Virus record (IMG/VR): IMGVR_UViG_3300047488_000139
Span: 1-33,039 of that record
Strand: one strand, 5' to 3'
Source of the DNA: a virus
Length of the DNA: 33,039 bases
The position numbers and the translations under genes are program-made. Positions 1 through 5,474 of this stretch are shown one piece after another. The notes under the pieces are model-generated. The model searched no databases. It saw nothing but the letters and a program-made list of their open reading frames with translations, and was not told where the DNA came from. Each line of letters opens with the position of its first letter. Position 1 is the first letter of the stretch.

Positions 1-70
1 GCCCCATAGTTAAATGGATATAACAAGTGCCTTCTAAGCACTGGTTAGGGGTTCGATTCCTCTTGGGGCT
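1..70 (+). tRNA. tRNA-Arg (anticodon UCU)
   Basis: The cloverleaf is complete. The acceptor stem GCCCCAT/TTGGGGC has one T-T mismatch at the inner end, and the anticodon stem AGTGC/GCACT carries the loop CTTCTAA. The anticodon at 33-35 is UCU, reading AGA, a common codon in the AT-rich genes here. CCA is not encoded. The unusual discriminator (T) is a caveat. The upstream promoter lies outside the window. Confidence 0.9.
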
Positions 71-148
71 ACTATGAAAAACGAAGCAGAAACTACTGAG
101 CAGTTTTTAAGCATGTGCGAACTACTCCTAAACTCTTTGAGGATAAAG

Positions 149-215
149 ACTTAGAGCGAGCGGGGGCGGCCCGGCTTGACGTAACTCCTTTAGCATCAAC
201 GCCTTGCGTCAAAAA
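149..215 (+). repeat. GGCCGGCC-type upstream element, copy A
   Basis: This is one of four related intergenic elements (149, 2471, 5328, 6502). They share a GC-rich core (here CGGGGGCGGCCCGG), then CGTAACTCCTT, then a CACTTACGTCAAAAA-like tail. The core is slightly degenerate here. The element ends about 20 bp before a strong promoter, the same arrangement as copies B and C. No reading frame is evident. Function is unknown. Confidence 0.6.
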
Positions 216-236
216 TAATTTCTTCAAGAAAATGCC

Positions 237-265
237 TTGACAGCACCGATAACCTAGTGTAGAAT
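237..265 (+). promoter_or_regulatory. Sigma70-like promoter with CCGATAA spacer motif
   Basis: TTGACA (237-242), a 17-bp spacer and TAGAAT (260-265). The spacer contains CCGATAA ending 7 bp before the -10 box, as in several other promoters of this window. It should start transcription near 272, just ahead of the ribosome binding site of the gene at 291. Confidence 0.8.
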
Positions 266-290
266 CAGTAGACACGCTAGGAGAAGAATG

Positions 291-995
291 ATGAAAACCG
301 CAGACGGTAATGATAAGTTGGGTAAGGGTTGCATTGTGGTTTCGCGTCCGGTTGGCGATACTTGCCCAAGCGATTGCGATTATCTCGGAAACGGCTGTTA
401 TGCCGAAGGTACTGAACGGCAGTACAAAAACGCCCGTGTCGCTGGTTTTGCTAACGTAGTCACGGAGAAAAACAAAATCCGTGCCATGATTCTTGACGCA
501 AAAAAGCGTGAGAAATCTATCCGCTGGCATGAGCGTGGCGATTGGTTTCTCAATGGTGAACTTGACACAGACTACGTTGATAATGTAACGTGGGCTTGCG
601 AGAGTATTCTTGCTAGTGGTGATAGTCTGCCCGATATGTGGTTCTATACTCATATCTACGATAGTCGGCTTGTTGCTCTGGAAAAGTATATGGCAGTCTA
701 CGCTAGTATTCACGACGATAACGATATGAACGAGGCTAAGAATCAAGGCTTCAAGTTGTTTGCGTGGTGCGATAGCGATATGAAAATTGCCCCGAAGCGA
801 CCAAAGAACAAGGCTAAGGCCGACGCTTGGCGACAAGCGTTGCCCAAACTGGTTGTGCTGAACGGTGAGAAGTTTGTGACTTGTCCGGAAATTCGTCGCG
901 GTCGTTCGGTTATCACTTGCACCGGCACGAAGGATAGTATAAGTTGTGATATGTGCGTAAAAGGATTAGCCAACGTATTATTTCCCTCCCATTGA
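291..995 (+). CDS. Cys-rich phage protein, GP88-like
   Basis: The protein has 234 residues. An N-terminal cysteine cluster (CPSDCDYLGNGCYAE) is followed by the motif RWHERGDWF, and a C-terminal CDMC-type cluster lies close to the end (LFPSH). This pattern resembles the phage Gene product 88 family, whose conserved Cys and His-x-x-Gly-Asp motifs suggest metal or Fe-S binding; its biochemical role is not established. The family assignment is from memory of motifs, not a search. AGGAG at 279-283 is 7 nt from ATG 291; an in-frame ATG at 288 is too close, so 291 is preferred. The gene has its own strong promoter and looks GC-richer than its neighbours. An HNH gene sits immediately downstream. Confidence 0.75.
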   Translation: MKTADGNDKLGKGCIVVSRPVGDTCPSDCDYLGNGCYAEGTERQYKNARVAGFANVVTEKNKIRAMILDAKKREKSIRWHERGDWFLNGELDTDYVDNVTWACESILASGDSLPDMWFYTHIYDSRLVALEKYMAVYASIHDDNDMNEAKNQGFKLFAWCDSDMKIAPKRPKNKAKADAWRQALPKLVVLNGEKFVTCPEIRRGRSVITCTGTKDSISCDMCVKGLANVLFPSH

Positions 996-1002
996 GATTT
1001 TG

Positions 1003-1044
1003 GTGTATATACTAGTGGGCTTTAACTCACTAGGAGATATACAC
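1003..1044 (+). promoter_or_regulatory. RNA hairpin hiding the ribosome binding site of the HNH gene
   Basis: GTGTATAT (1003-1010) pairs perfectly with ATATACAC (1037-1044). Inside it CTAGTGGG (1012-1019) pairs with CTCACTAG (1026-1033), with one G-T pair and a six-base loop. The AGGAG ribosome binding site (1032-1036) lies between the two stems, one base before the start codon region. Such a structure should block translation unless transcription begins inside it. Phage T4 homing endonuclease genes are known to use RBS-masking hairpins. Confidence 0.7.
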
Positions 1045-1045
1045 T

Positions 1046-1606
1046 ATGAAACATACGAATATAAGCCAATATATAAGAGAAAATAGGGATGAGTTTAAAC
1101 AGCATATTTTAAATAGAAAAACAGAAATAGAACTATCTAAAATATATGGTTGTTCTAATGCAACAATCATAGCGATGAAAAAAGAGTTAAAACTACAATC
1201 AAGAGATTTATTTAAAGAAAATAAGTTCAATCACAAATCTGATATAACGCACTGTAAAAGTTGTGGTAGAAAAAGCAAAAAAAATACTTGCTCTAAGTGT
1301 GTACAGAAAAGAACAAATATAGCCAAGAAAGAACTGTTGATTGAAAAAGCTGGTGGTAAGTGTGTTAAATGCGGATATAAAGAATGTATTGCCGCATTAG
1401 ATTTTCACCATATTAATCCCAAGACTAAAGAAATAAATCTTAATACAAACTTAAATATAAATACTAAGTTAAAAGAAATTAAAAAATGTATTCTATTATG
1501 TTGTCGATGTCATAGGGAACTACATTGGCAAGAGACTATTGACTTTGTTCAAGCAAACAGATATGCTATAGACAAGACGAAAGAAAGATTGTTTCCCGCT
1601 CACTAG
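1046..1606 (+). CDS. HNH homing endonuclease
   Basis: The protein has 186 residues. The N-terminal half has a helix-turn-helix-like stretch (ELSKIYGCSNATIIAMKKE). Two CxxC pairs follow (CKSC, CSKC), and then an HNH module: CVKCG, DFHHINP, and CCRCHRELH near residues 106-160. Members of this family are DNA-cutting, self-spreading genes of phages. It is very AT-rich compared with the gene before it. It lies between two + strand genes, and its last residues (LFPAH) copy the end of the upstream protein (LFPSH), suggesting how it was inserted. A hairpin masks its ribosome binding site. Confidence 0.85.
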   Translation: MKHTNISQYIRENRDEFKQHILNRKTEIELSKIYGCSNATIIAMKKELKLQSRDLFKENKFNHKSDITHCKSCGRKSKKNTCSKCVQKRTNIAKKELLIEKAGGKCVKCGYKECIAALDFHHINPKTKEINLNTNLNINTKLKEIKKCILLCCRCHRELHWQETIDFVQANRYAIDKTKERLFPAH

Positions 1607-1615
1607 GAATAATCA

Positions 1616-2206
1616 ATGGCTACTAAATTTAGTTATGTTGGAAAGTATGAGAATAGTGGTAGCAAGAACTCTTTCTATAAACTGTCTGGAAAACCATATG
1701 GTTTCAAGAGTTTTCCTAATAAGAGTTTGGCCGAGTTTGCTCATGCTGTTCAGAGTCATTTAGCCCCATATCTTGCTCCGAAGGTTTATAGTTCTGTGTG
1801 TAGGATCAGGGTTCCTAATTATTTTGTAGACGGCATCAAGAACAATAAGATAAAATATCGTACAGAAATGGTATTGAGCGATTGGGGGTATTTGACCGAG
1901 ATTGCTAAGCAGTATGTTTGCTACGATAATGACTGTGACGGGGACTGTGCTCATTGTGACCTATGTTCGCACTATGATGAAATCGGGGATTTGCTCAATG
2001 GTATGTGGGAGTGCGGAGTAGAATATACTGATTGCCATGAGGGTAATCTTGGCTGGGTAAAAAGAGAAAAGAAAAAGATTCTAGTTGCTATTGATTTTGG
2101 TAGAGAAAGCATAGGGGAAACCGAAGGACATTTTCCAGAAGTTTGTTGGGAAGGCGTAGAAGGTGCTTATTGTAACTGCCCTAAATGTGAGGAATGTTAT
2201 GTCTAA
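1616..2206 (+). CDS. Minimal protein-kinase-like phage protein
   Basis: The protein has 196 residues. Residues 139-144 read DCHEGN and residues 160-162 read DFG, spaced as in the catalytic loop (D-x-H-x-x-N) and metal-binding DFG of aminoglycoside/choline-kinase-like folds. A Cys-rich insertion lies around residues 107-117 (CDGDCAHCDLC), and another Cys cluster is at the C-terminus (CNCPKCEEC). The N-lobe lysine and glycine loop are not obvious, so it may be an atypical or inactive kinase. AGGA lies about 9 nt before ATG. The gene overlaps the next by 8 nt. A kinase-like fold is an inference from motifs only. Confidence 0.7.
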   Translation: MATKFSYVGKYENSGSKNSFYKLSGKPYGFKSFPNKSLAEFAHAVQSHLAPYLAPKVYSSVCRIRVPNYFVDGIKNNKIKYRTEMVLSDWGYLTEIAKQYVCYDNDCDGDCAHCDLCSHYDEIGDLLNGMWECGVEYTDCHEGNLGWVKREKKKILVAIDFGRESIGETEGHFPEVCWEGVEGAYCNCPKCEECYV

Positions 2207-2441
2207 ATACTATATCAAATGTGGTACTCTAGAACTAATCTACTCAACAAGTAAAAATCCTCTTGAGGCAGCAGTAACTACTCTTGGCGAAAGCAATAAG
2301 TTCGATGTTCTAGATGAATACTTCTATATAGATGAGCGTGGTTTTAGAGACTATACTACAGCCGACAAGTTGACGCAGGTTATCAAACTAAATAAGGTCT
2401 GTAGGCTGGCTGGCTGGGAAATCAATAGAGAAGACGAATAA
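2199..2441 (+). CDS. Hypothetical protein, 80 aa
   Basis: I do not recognise the family. The start at 2199 is preceded by GAGGA (2190-2194) and overlaps the end of the kinase-like gene by 8 nt, so translation is probably coupled. The protein is soluble-looking, with a mixed charged and aromatic composition (YIKCGTLELIY, YFYIDERGF). It ends the first transcription unit before element B. Confidence 0.7.
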   Translation: MSKYYIKCGTLELIYSTSKNPLEAAVTTLGESNKFDVLDEYFYIDERGFRDYTTADKLTQVIKLNKVCRLAGWEINREDE

Positions 2442-2470
2442 AGCTAACCGCAAATCCTTTGTACGCAAGT

Positions 2471-2535
2471 ACTTAGGGCTAGCGGGGCCGGCCCGGCTGA
2501 TCGTAACTCCTTATGCTTCAACCACTTAGGAAAAA
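2471..2535 (+). repeat. GGCCGGCC-type upstream element, copy B
   Basis: The core palindrome GGGCCGGCCC is at 2485-2494, followed by CGTAACTCCTTATGC and CAACCACTTAGG. Its left flank ACTTAGGGCTAGCGGGG also matches copy A (ACTTAGAGCGAGCGGGG), so the shared unit is at least about 65 bp. It sits directly upstream of the promoter at 2548. Confidence 0.65.
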
Positions 2536-2547
2536 TTAAAGAATGGG

Positions 2548-2576
2548 TGGACGGATACCGATAAGTATGGTATGCT
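2548..2576 (+). promoter_or_regulatory. Promoter with CCGATAA spacer motif
   Basis: TGGACG, a 17-bp spacer and TATGCT. The spacer has CCGATAA 6 bp before the -10 box and ends GTATGG, matching sister promoters. The boxes are weaker than consensus, but the spacer motif supports the call. Confidence 0.65.
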
Positions 2577-2598
2577 AATCAGATGCAGAGGAGAAAGA

Positions 2599-2967
2599 AT
2601 GATCCAGTGGATAGGGGTTATTATTGCCCTATTAGGTTTGGCCTATAATGGTGTAAAAGACTACCAAAAGGGTGATATAAAAATACCCAAACTACCAAAA
2701 AAAGAAGTATTGACAAAGGTGGTTTATCCGGTACAATACTGTTTAATGGCTTACGATCCTAATATTGACAAGGTTTTCTACTTACACGAAAATGGACAAT
2801 GGTATGATTACGCTCCACAACAACGACGATACCCGACCACGCCGCAAGTACGGCAAGATCAAGGTCAAGGTCAAGCAACCTTGGGAGACTCCTACGGGAC
2901 ACAAGGAGCATCGGGATACTACTATGGACAGCAGGCCCAAGCGTCAGCGAACACGACGAGACATTGA
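2599..2967 (+). CDS. Small membrane-anchored protein with Q/G-rich tail
   Basis: The protein has 122 residues. Residues 2-17 (IQWIGVIIALLGLAYN) form one hydrophobic segment, likely a signal anchor. A Lys-rich stretch follows (KIPKLPKKE), and the last 45 residues are rich in Gln, Gly, Tyr and Ala. GGAGAAAG precedes ATG 2599. From about 2804 the tail shares DNA with a second reading frame, and the odd composition of the tail may result from that. The family is not recognised. Confidence 0.6.
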   Translation: MIQWIGVIIALLGLAYNGVKDYQKGDIKIPKLPKKEVLTKVVYPVQYCLMAYDPNIDKVFYLHENGQWYDYAPQQRRYPTTPQVRQDQGQGQATLGDSYGTQGASGYYYGQQAQASANTTRH

Positions 2968-2998
2968 CAAGGCATGGCGTGATGAGTATGATATGTAG
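2804..2998 (+). CDS. Basic small protein overlapping the previous gene
   Basis: The protein has 64 residues if it starts at 2804; an ATG at 2792 is another possible start. It is strongly basic, with KIKVKVKQPWETPTGH and a C-terminal DSRPKRQRTRR segment, a pattern I associate with small phage proteins containing a PTGH-x-x-HR motif. It runs in the +1 frame relative to the gene at 2599 for over 160 bp. No good ribosome binding site is visible, so either start choice is uncertain. It might be reached by coupling or by a frameshift. Promoter boxes for the tRNA cluster lie inside its last codons. Confidence 0.5.
   Translation: MITLHNNDDTRPRRKYGKIKVKVKQPWETPTGHKEHRDTTMDSRPKRQRTRRDIDKAWRDEYDM
2964..2992 (+). 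promoter_or_regulatory. Promoter of the tRNA cluster
   Basis: TTGACA (2964-2969), a 17-bp spacer and TATGAT (2987-2992). It lies within the end of the overlapping basic-protein gene and would start transcription near 2999, just before tRNA-Thr. No CCGATAA motif is in the spacer. Confidence 0.65.
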
Positions 2999-3005
2999 TA
3001 TTATC

Positions 3006-3078
3006 GCCGGTATAACTCAGTTAGCAGAGTGTCAAATTTGTAATTTGAATGTCGTGGGTGCAAATCCTACTACCGGCT
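3006..3078 (+). tRNA. tRNA-Thr (anticodon UGU)
   Basis: The acceptor GCCGGTA/TACCGGC has seven perfect pairs. The anticodon stem TCAAA/TTTGA holds the loop TTTGTAA, so the anticodon (3039-3041) is UGU and reads ACA. It is the first gene of a five-tRNA cluster. CCA is not encoded. Confidence 0.93.
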
Positions 3079-3083
3079 CTCGC

Positions 3084-3154
3084 TCCGGGATGGTGAAACG
3101 GTATCACAACTGACTTTGGATCAGTTTTTCTACGTTCGAATCGTAGTCCCGGAA
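3084..3154 (+). tRNA. tRNA-Gln (anticodon UUG)
   Basis: Acceptor TCCGGGA/TCCCGGA, anticodon stem ACTGA/TCAGT with loop CTTTGGA (anticodon at 3116-3118, reads CAA), and T-arm CTACG/CGTAG around TTCGAAT. The discriminator is A. It starts only five bases after tRNA-Thr. Confidence 0.93.
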
Positions 3155-3158
3155 TTAT

Positions 3159-3230
3159 TGTGAGGTAGCATAATGGTAATGCTCAAAACTGTTAATTTTG
3201 CCGATGTCAGTTCGACTCTGACCCTCACAG
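3159..3230 (+). tRNA. tRNA-Asn (anticodon GUU)
   Basis: Acceptor TGTGAGG/CCTCACA, canonical T8-A9, anticodon stem CAAAA/TTTTG with loop CTGTTAA (anticodon at 3191-3193), and discriminator G as expected for tRNA-Asn. It reads AAC and AAU. Confidence 0.93.
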
Positions 3231-3262
3231 CTTATTATACAGATAGTGTAGAATAATACAAT

Positions 3263-3349
3263 GGAACGTAGGCAGATATCGGCTTGCTGCACCTCTTTGC
3301 TAAAGAGGACTAGGTAATACTAGTGAAGGTTCAACTCCTTTGCGTTCCG
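3263..3349 (+). tRNA. tRNA-Ser (anticodon GCU)
   Basis: The acceptor pairs GGAACG/CGTTCC. The anticodon stem CCTCT/AGAGG carries the loop TTGCTAA (anticodon at 3299-3301, reads AGC/AGU). A long variable arm (ACTAGGTAATACTAGT) is the class II feature expected of tRNA-Ser, and the discriminator is G. A second serine tRNA for the same codon box, with anticodon ACU, is at 7478. Confidence 0.93.
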
Positions 3350-3379
3350 TTCGGAGGCTGGCGCGTTTGAGTTGCGGAC

Positions 3380-3450
3380 ATTGGCGTAGTTCAATAGTAG
3401 AATAACTGTCTCCAAAACAGTAGATGGTGGTGCAATTCCACCCGCCTTTG
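3380..3450 (+). tRNA. tRNA-Trp (anticodon CCA)
   Basis: The anticodon stem ACTGT/ACAGT has the loop CTCCAAA (anticodon at 3412-3414). The T-stem is GGTGG/CCACC and the discriminator is G as expected for Trp. The acceptor ATTGGCG/CGCCTTT has two T-T mismatches near the end, which is unusual and may indicate editing, decay or altered use. Confidence 0.85.
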
Positions 3451-3500
3451 CTTGTATCATCTAATCCTTCGGATTTGCGGACTTGGCGATAGTCAGCGAA
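3451..3500 (+). repeat. Dispersed repeat, copy R1
   Basis: The unit reads CTTGTATCA..CTAA..TTCGG, then TTTGCGGACTTGGCG, then ATAGTCAGC. It matches R2 at 6749 along its whole length of about 50 bp and R3-R5 (7583, 7657, 7782) in part. It lies between tRNA-Trp and a promoter. A run of seven T follows, so this copy could also act as a weak terminator for the tRNA cluster. Confidence 0.6.
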
Positions 3501-3517
3501 AGTCTCAATTTTTTTGG

Positions 3518-3545
3518 TTGACAAGCCGATAACGTATGGTACACT
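3518..3545 (+). promoter_or_regulatory. Promoter with CCGATAA spacer motif
   Basis: TTGACA (3518-3523), a 16-bp spacer containing CCGATAA 7 bp before the -10 box, and TACACT (3540-3545). The spacer ends GTATGG as in other members. It drives the gene at 3565. Confidence 0.75.
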
Positions 3546-3564
3546 TCCTATAAAGGAGAAAGAG

Positions 3565-3732
3565 ATGAAGCGGCTTCGTATCTATGATATTGTGATGGAG
3601 AGCGGAGAAAAGAGTCTGAATGATATTGTTCTTGAAATGCAGAATGATTTTGATTGGACTGATGTTTTCTTTGCTATTGAACAAAATTTGACATTTCCTG
3701 TTGATAGTTATAGTTACGAGGAAATTTATTGA
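3565..3732 (+). CDS. Hypothetical small acidic protein, 55 aa
   Basis: ATG 3565 follows AAAGGAG with good spacing and its own promoter, which supports real expression despite the short length. The sequence is acidic (DFDWTDVFFAIEQN and an SYSYEEIY end). The family is not recognised. It is followed after six bases by tRNA-Lys, so the two may share a transcript. Confidence 0.7.
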   Translation: MKRLRIYDIVMESGEKSLNDIVLEMQNDFDWTDVFFAIEQNLTFPVDSYSYEEIY

Positions 3733-3738
3733 GGATAC

Positions 3739-3811
3739 GGGCGATTCGTATAGCGGTGATTATAGGGGACTTTTAATCCCACAGACCTAGGTTCGAGTCC
3801 TAGATCGCCCA
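3739..3811 (+). tRNA. tRNA-Lys (anticodon UUU)
   Basis: Acceptor GGGCGAT/ATCGCCC has seven perfect pairs, and the loop CTTTTAA gives the anticodon at 3772-3774 (reads AAA). The discriminator is A. The 3' third of this gene (3787-3811) also encodes, on the opposite strand, the last codons and the stop of the endonuclease gene next to it. Confidence 0.93.
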
Positions 3812-4395
3812 TTTAGATGAGACTGTAAAATATTTATACAATCTATAACATCTGTTTTTACTTTATTTGCTGTAAATCTTAAAACGATCCAACCGTTTTG
3901 TTTACTAAAAAGATCTCTACGAGCATCTATTTTTTTTACTTTCTCTGAGAGGTGAGTAGCACCATCAATTTCGACATCTATTTTTTGCTCTGGCCAAGCA
4001 AAATCATATTCATAAATACCATTTTGATAAGCGTATTGCCAACCGGTAATATTTGCTGAAATAAGAGCGTTTTCAAAAATCTGTTCTGGATAACTTTTTT
4101 TAGAAGAATGATTAATAAGATATGGAACTTTATCTGGATTATTAGTTAAATATTTAATTCTAGCTTTAGATATTTTAATCTTAGTTTCTTCAGAATGTTT
4201 TTGACAACCACGACCCTTTTTATAAGCAATTTTATTAGCATCGGAATGATTTCTAGAGATAAAATCTCCACGTTCTTTGGCCTTAAAAAGACTAGCCTGA
4301 GCAATACCAAATTCTTGTTGTATTTCTTTCCATGTGTGTCCAGCATCATAGAATGCTTGTACTTTATTCCAATTATATTTGGTTTTTCTAGGCAT
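3787..4395 (-). CDS. EDxHD/DUF559-type homing endonuclease
   Basis: The protein has 202 residues. Residues 10-40 look like a helix-turn-helix (KEIQQEFGIAQASL). Residues 66-80 resemble a NUMOD3 DNA-binding motif (KHSEETKIKISKARI). The C-terminal nuclease core runs from about residue 104: E108, D131, VEIDGATH (141-148) and GWIVLRF (168-174), a Vsr/DUF559-like fold known from phage homing endonucleases. The final residues GRSRTRT and the TAG stop are read from the complement of tRNA-Lys, so the gene was inserted at, or extends into, the tRNA 3' end. No clear ribosome binding site is seen. Confidence 0.8.
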   Translation of the reverse strand: MPRKTKYNWNKVQAFYDAGHTWKEIQQEFGIAQASLFKAKERGDFISRNHSDANKIAYKKGRGCQKHSEETKIKISKARIKYLTNNPDKVPYLINHSSKKSYPEQIFENALISANITGWQYAYQNGIYEYDFAWPEQKIDVEIDGATHLSEKVKKIDARRDLFSKQNGWIVLRFTANKVKTDVIDCINILQSHLNGRSRTRT

Positions 4396-4445
4396 AGTAT
4401 TTAACTTATGTTTAATAAATTAATTTAAGTTCGGCACACCACTAT

Positions 4446-4473
4446 ATAATACACTCGTTGGATAAAAAAACAA
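4446..4473 (-). promoter_or_regulatory. Possible minus-strand promoter for the DUF559 gene
   Basis: Read on the minus strand: TTGTTT, 16 bp, TATTAT, with GTG directly before the -10 box. It would start about 40 nt upstream of the endonuclease start codon. The match to consensus is modest. Confidence 0.35.
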
Positions 4474-4491
4474 GAAAAATTTTCAATCTGC

Positions 4492-4519
4492 TTGACAACT
4501 AAGTTCGATGGTGTATGAT
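4492..4519 (+). promoter_or_regulatory. Sigma70-like promoter
   Basis: TTGACA (4492-4497), a 16-bp spacer and TATGAT (4514-4519). The spacer holds only a partial version of the shared motif (TTCGATGG) and ends GGTG. It drives the acidic gene at 4536. Confidence 0.7.
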
Positions 4520-4535
4520 AGGTGAAAAGGAGAAA

Positions 4536-4709
4536 ATGGCCATGTTCGATGATGATATTTATCTTGACTATGAAAGCATCGTAAATGATACTGATCCTCT
4601 GTACGATGATGAGGAAAATTATAGCGATGATGAATATGATTATATGGATATTAATGAACGAGAATTTGATTCATACTATCATACTATAGCCAATGAATTA
4701 ATTGACTGA
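4536..4709 (+). CDS. Extremely acidic small protein, 57 aa
   Basis: By count 14 Asp and 7 Glu fall in 57 residues, with a single Arg and no Lys, plus many Tyr (for example DYESIVNDTDPLYDDEEN). The density of negative charge resembles phage DNA-mimic inhibitors, but that role is an inference. AAGGAG at 4527-4532 fits either ATG 4536 (short spacing) or ATG 4542 (better spacing). It has its own promoter. A tRNA-like sequence begins 10 bp after the stop. Confidence 0.7.
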   Translation: MAMFDDDIYLDYESIVNDTDPLYDDEENYSDDEYDYMDINEREFDSYYHTIANELID

Positions 4710-4719
4710 TCTCCTCCCG

Positions 4720-4809
4720 ATGGGCGCAACTTGGTGGGACAAGTATTCTACTATTAATCATAACGATTATCTTTCCTTTTCTTAGTACGTTCGAATCGTA
4801 CCGTCCATT
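4720..4809 (+). tRNA. tRNA-like sequence without a normal anticodon arm
   Basis: The acceptor pairs ATGGGCG/CGTCCAT (seven pairs, one G-T). A D-arm ACTT/AAGT encloses GGTGGGAC. The T-arm GTACG/CGTAC surrounds TTCGAAT. The middle does not give a 5-bp stem with a 7-base loop in any register; instead TAATC/GATTA closes a 5-base loop, followed by a pyrimidine-rich strand. It could be a decayed tRNA, a tRNA with an inserted or processed segment, or a tRNA mimic. No amino acid can be assigned. Confidence 0.4.
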
Positions 4810-4812
4810 ATT

Positions 4813-5322
4813 ATGAATATTTTAGATCAGAATATTGAAGATGTTCGTAAGACTGCTGATGGAAAATATATTCAGGGTGCTAGCCACACATGCCATGTGC
4901 TAAACCATAAGGCTAGAAATAAGATTATTATTAAAGCTATTTGTGATCTAAGAAAAATAGCAGACACTTTTGACAGTATCGCCTGCTGCGGTGTAAGTGG
5001 ATTGATGGTGGTTCCACAAATCGCAGAGTTACTCAACAAGAATATTGTTGTGGTAAGAAAGGGGGAACGATGCTATTCAGAGTTTCGTACCGAGGGAGCG
5101 GCCCCTTTTCAATATATTATATTAGACGATTTAATCTGTTCTGGTTCAACCGTAAAACACATTAAAAGAGTTATCAAGGATGAATACTCGCGTTCTCATT
5201 GTATTGGCGTATACTGCTATCTGCCTAACGAATGTGCTTATCTTGCCAATGAGGACGGTTCTAAACTCTGCAAGCGTGATCTTGGGATTCCTCTCTTAAA
5301 CCTAGACCACGAAAAGACTTAA
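4813..5322 (+). CDS. Phosphoribosyltransferase-like protein
   Basis: The protein has 169 residues. Residues 102-113 (IILDDLICSGST) match the PRPP-binding loop of type I phosphoribosyltransferases, preceded by a central VSGLMVVPQIAELL segment typical of the same fold. Such enzymes attach a base to, or remove it from, PRPP in nucleotide salvage. The substrate cannot be told from the sequence. It starts four bases after the tRNA-like element with no clear ribosome binding site. Element C follows it. Confidence 0.75.
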   Translation: MNILDQNIEDVRKTADGKYIQGASHTCHVLNHKARNKIIIKAICDLRKIADTFDSIACCGVSGLMVVPQIAELLNKNIVVVRKGERCYSEFRTEGAAPFQYIILDDLICSGSTVKHIKRVIKDEYSRSHCIGVYCYLPNECAYLANEDGSKLCKRDLGIPLLNLDHEKT

Positions 5323-5327
5323 GACTA

Positions 5328-5386
5328 ATGCGGCCGGCCCGCCGAAACGTAACCCCTTACGCCATAATCACTTACGTCAAAAAATT
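5328..5386 (+). repeat. GGCCGGCC-type upstream element, copy C
   Basis: CGGCCGGCCC at 5331-5340 is followed by CGTAACCCCTTACGC and CACTTACGTCAAAAAA. It is located 18 bp before the promoter of the DUF932 gene. It is one of the best-preserved copies. Confidence 0.65.
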
Positions 5387-5404
5387 TTTTCACAAGTTTT
5401 CCTG

Positions 5405-5432
5405 TTGACACGCCGATAACATACTGTAGAAT
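5405..5432 (+). promoter_or_regulatory. Promoter with CCGATAA spacer motif
   Basis: TTGACA (5405-5410), a 16-bp spacer with CCGATAA 7 bp before the -10 box, and TAGAAT (5427-5432). It is a strong match and drives the DUF932 gene. Confidence 0.82.
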
Positions 5433-5474
5433 GATAGCATACGAGTGAGAAGTTAACCACGAAGGAGTTTGATT

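Noticed and set aside
93-836. A 247-codon open frame on the minus strand across the GP88-like gene
   Set aside because: It is antisense to a gene with Cys motifs, promoter and ribosome binding site; it has low-complexity content, no motifs and no start signals.
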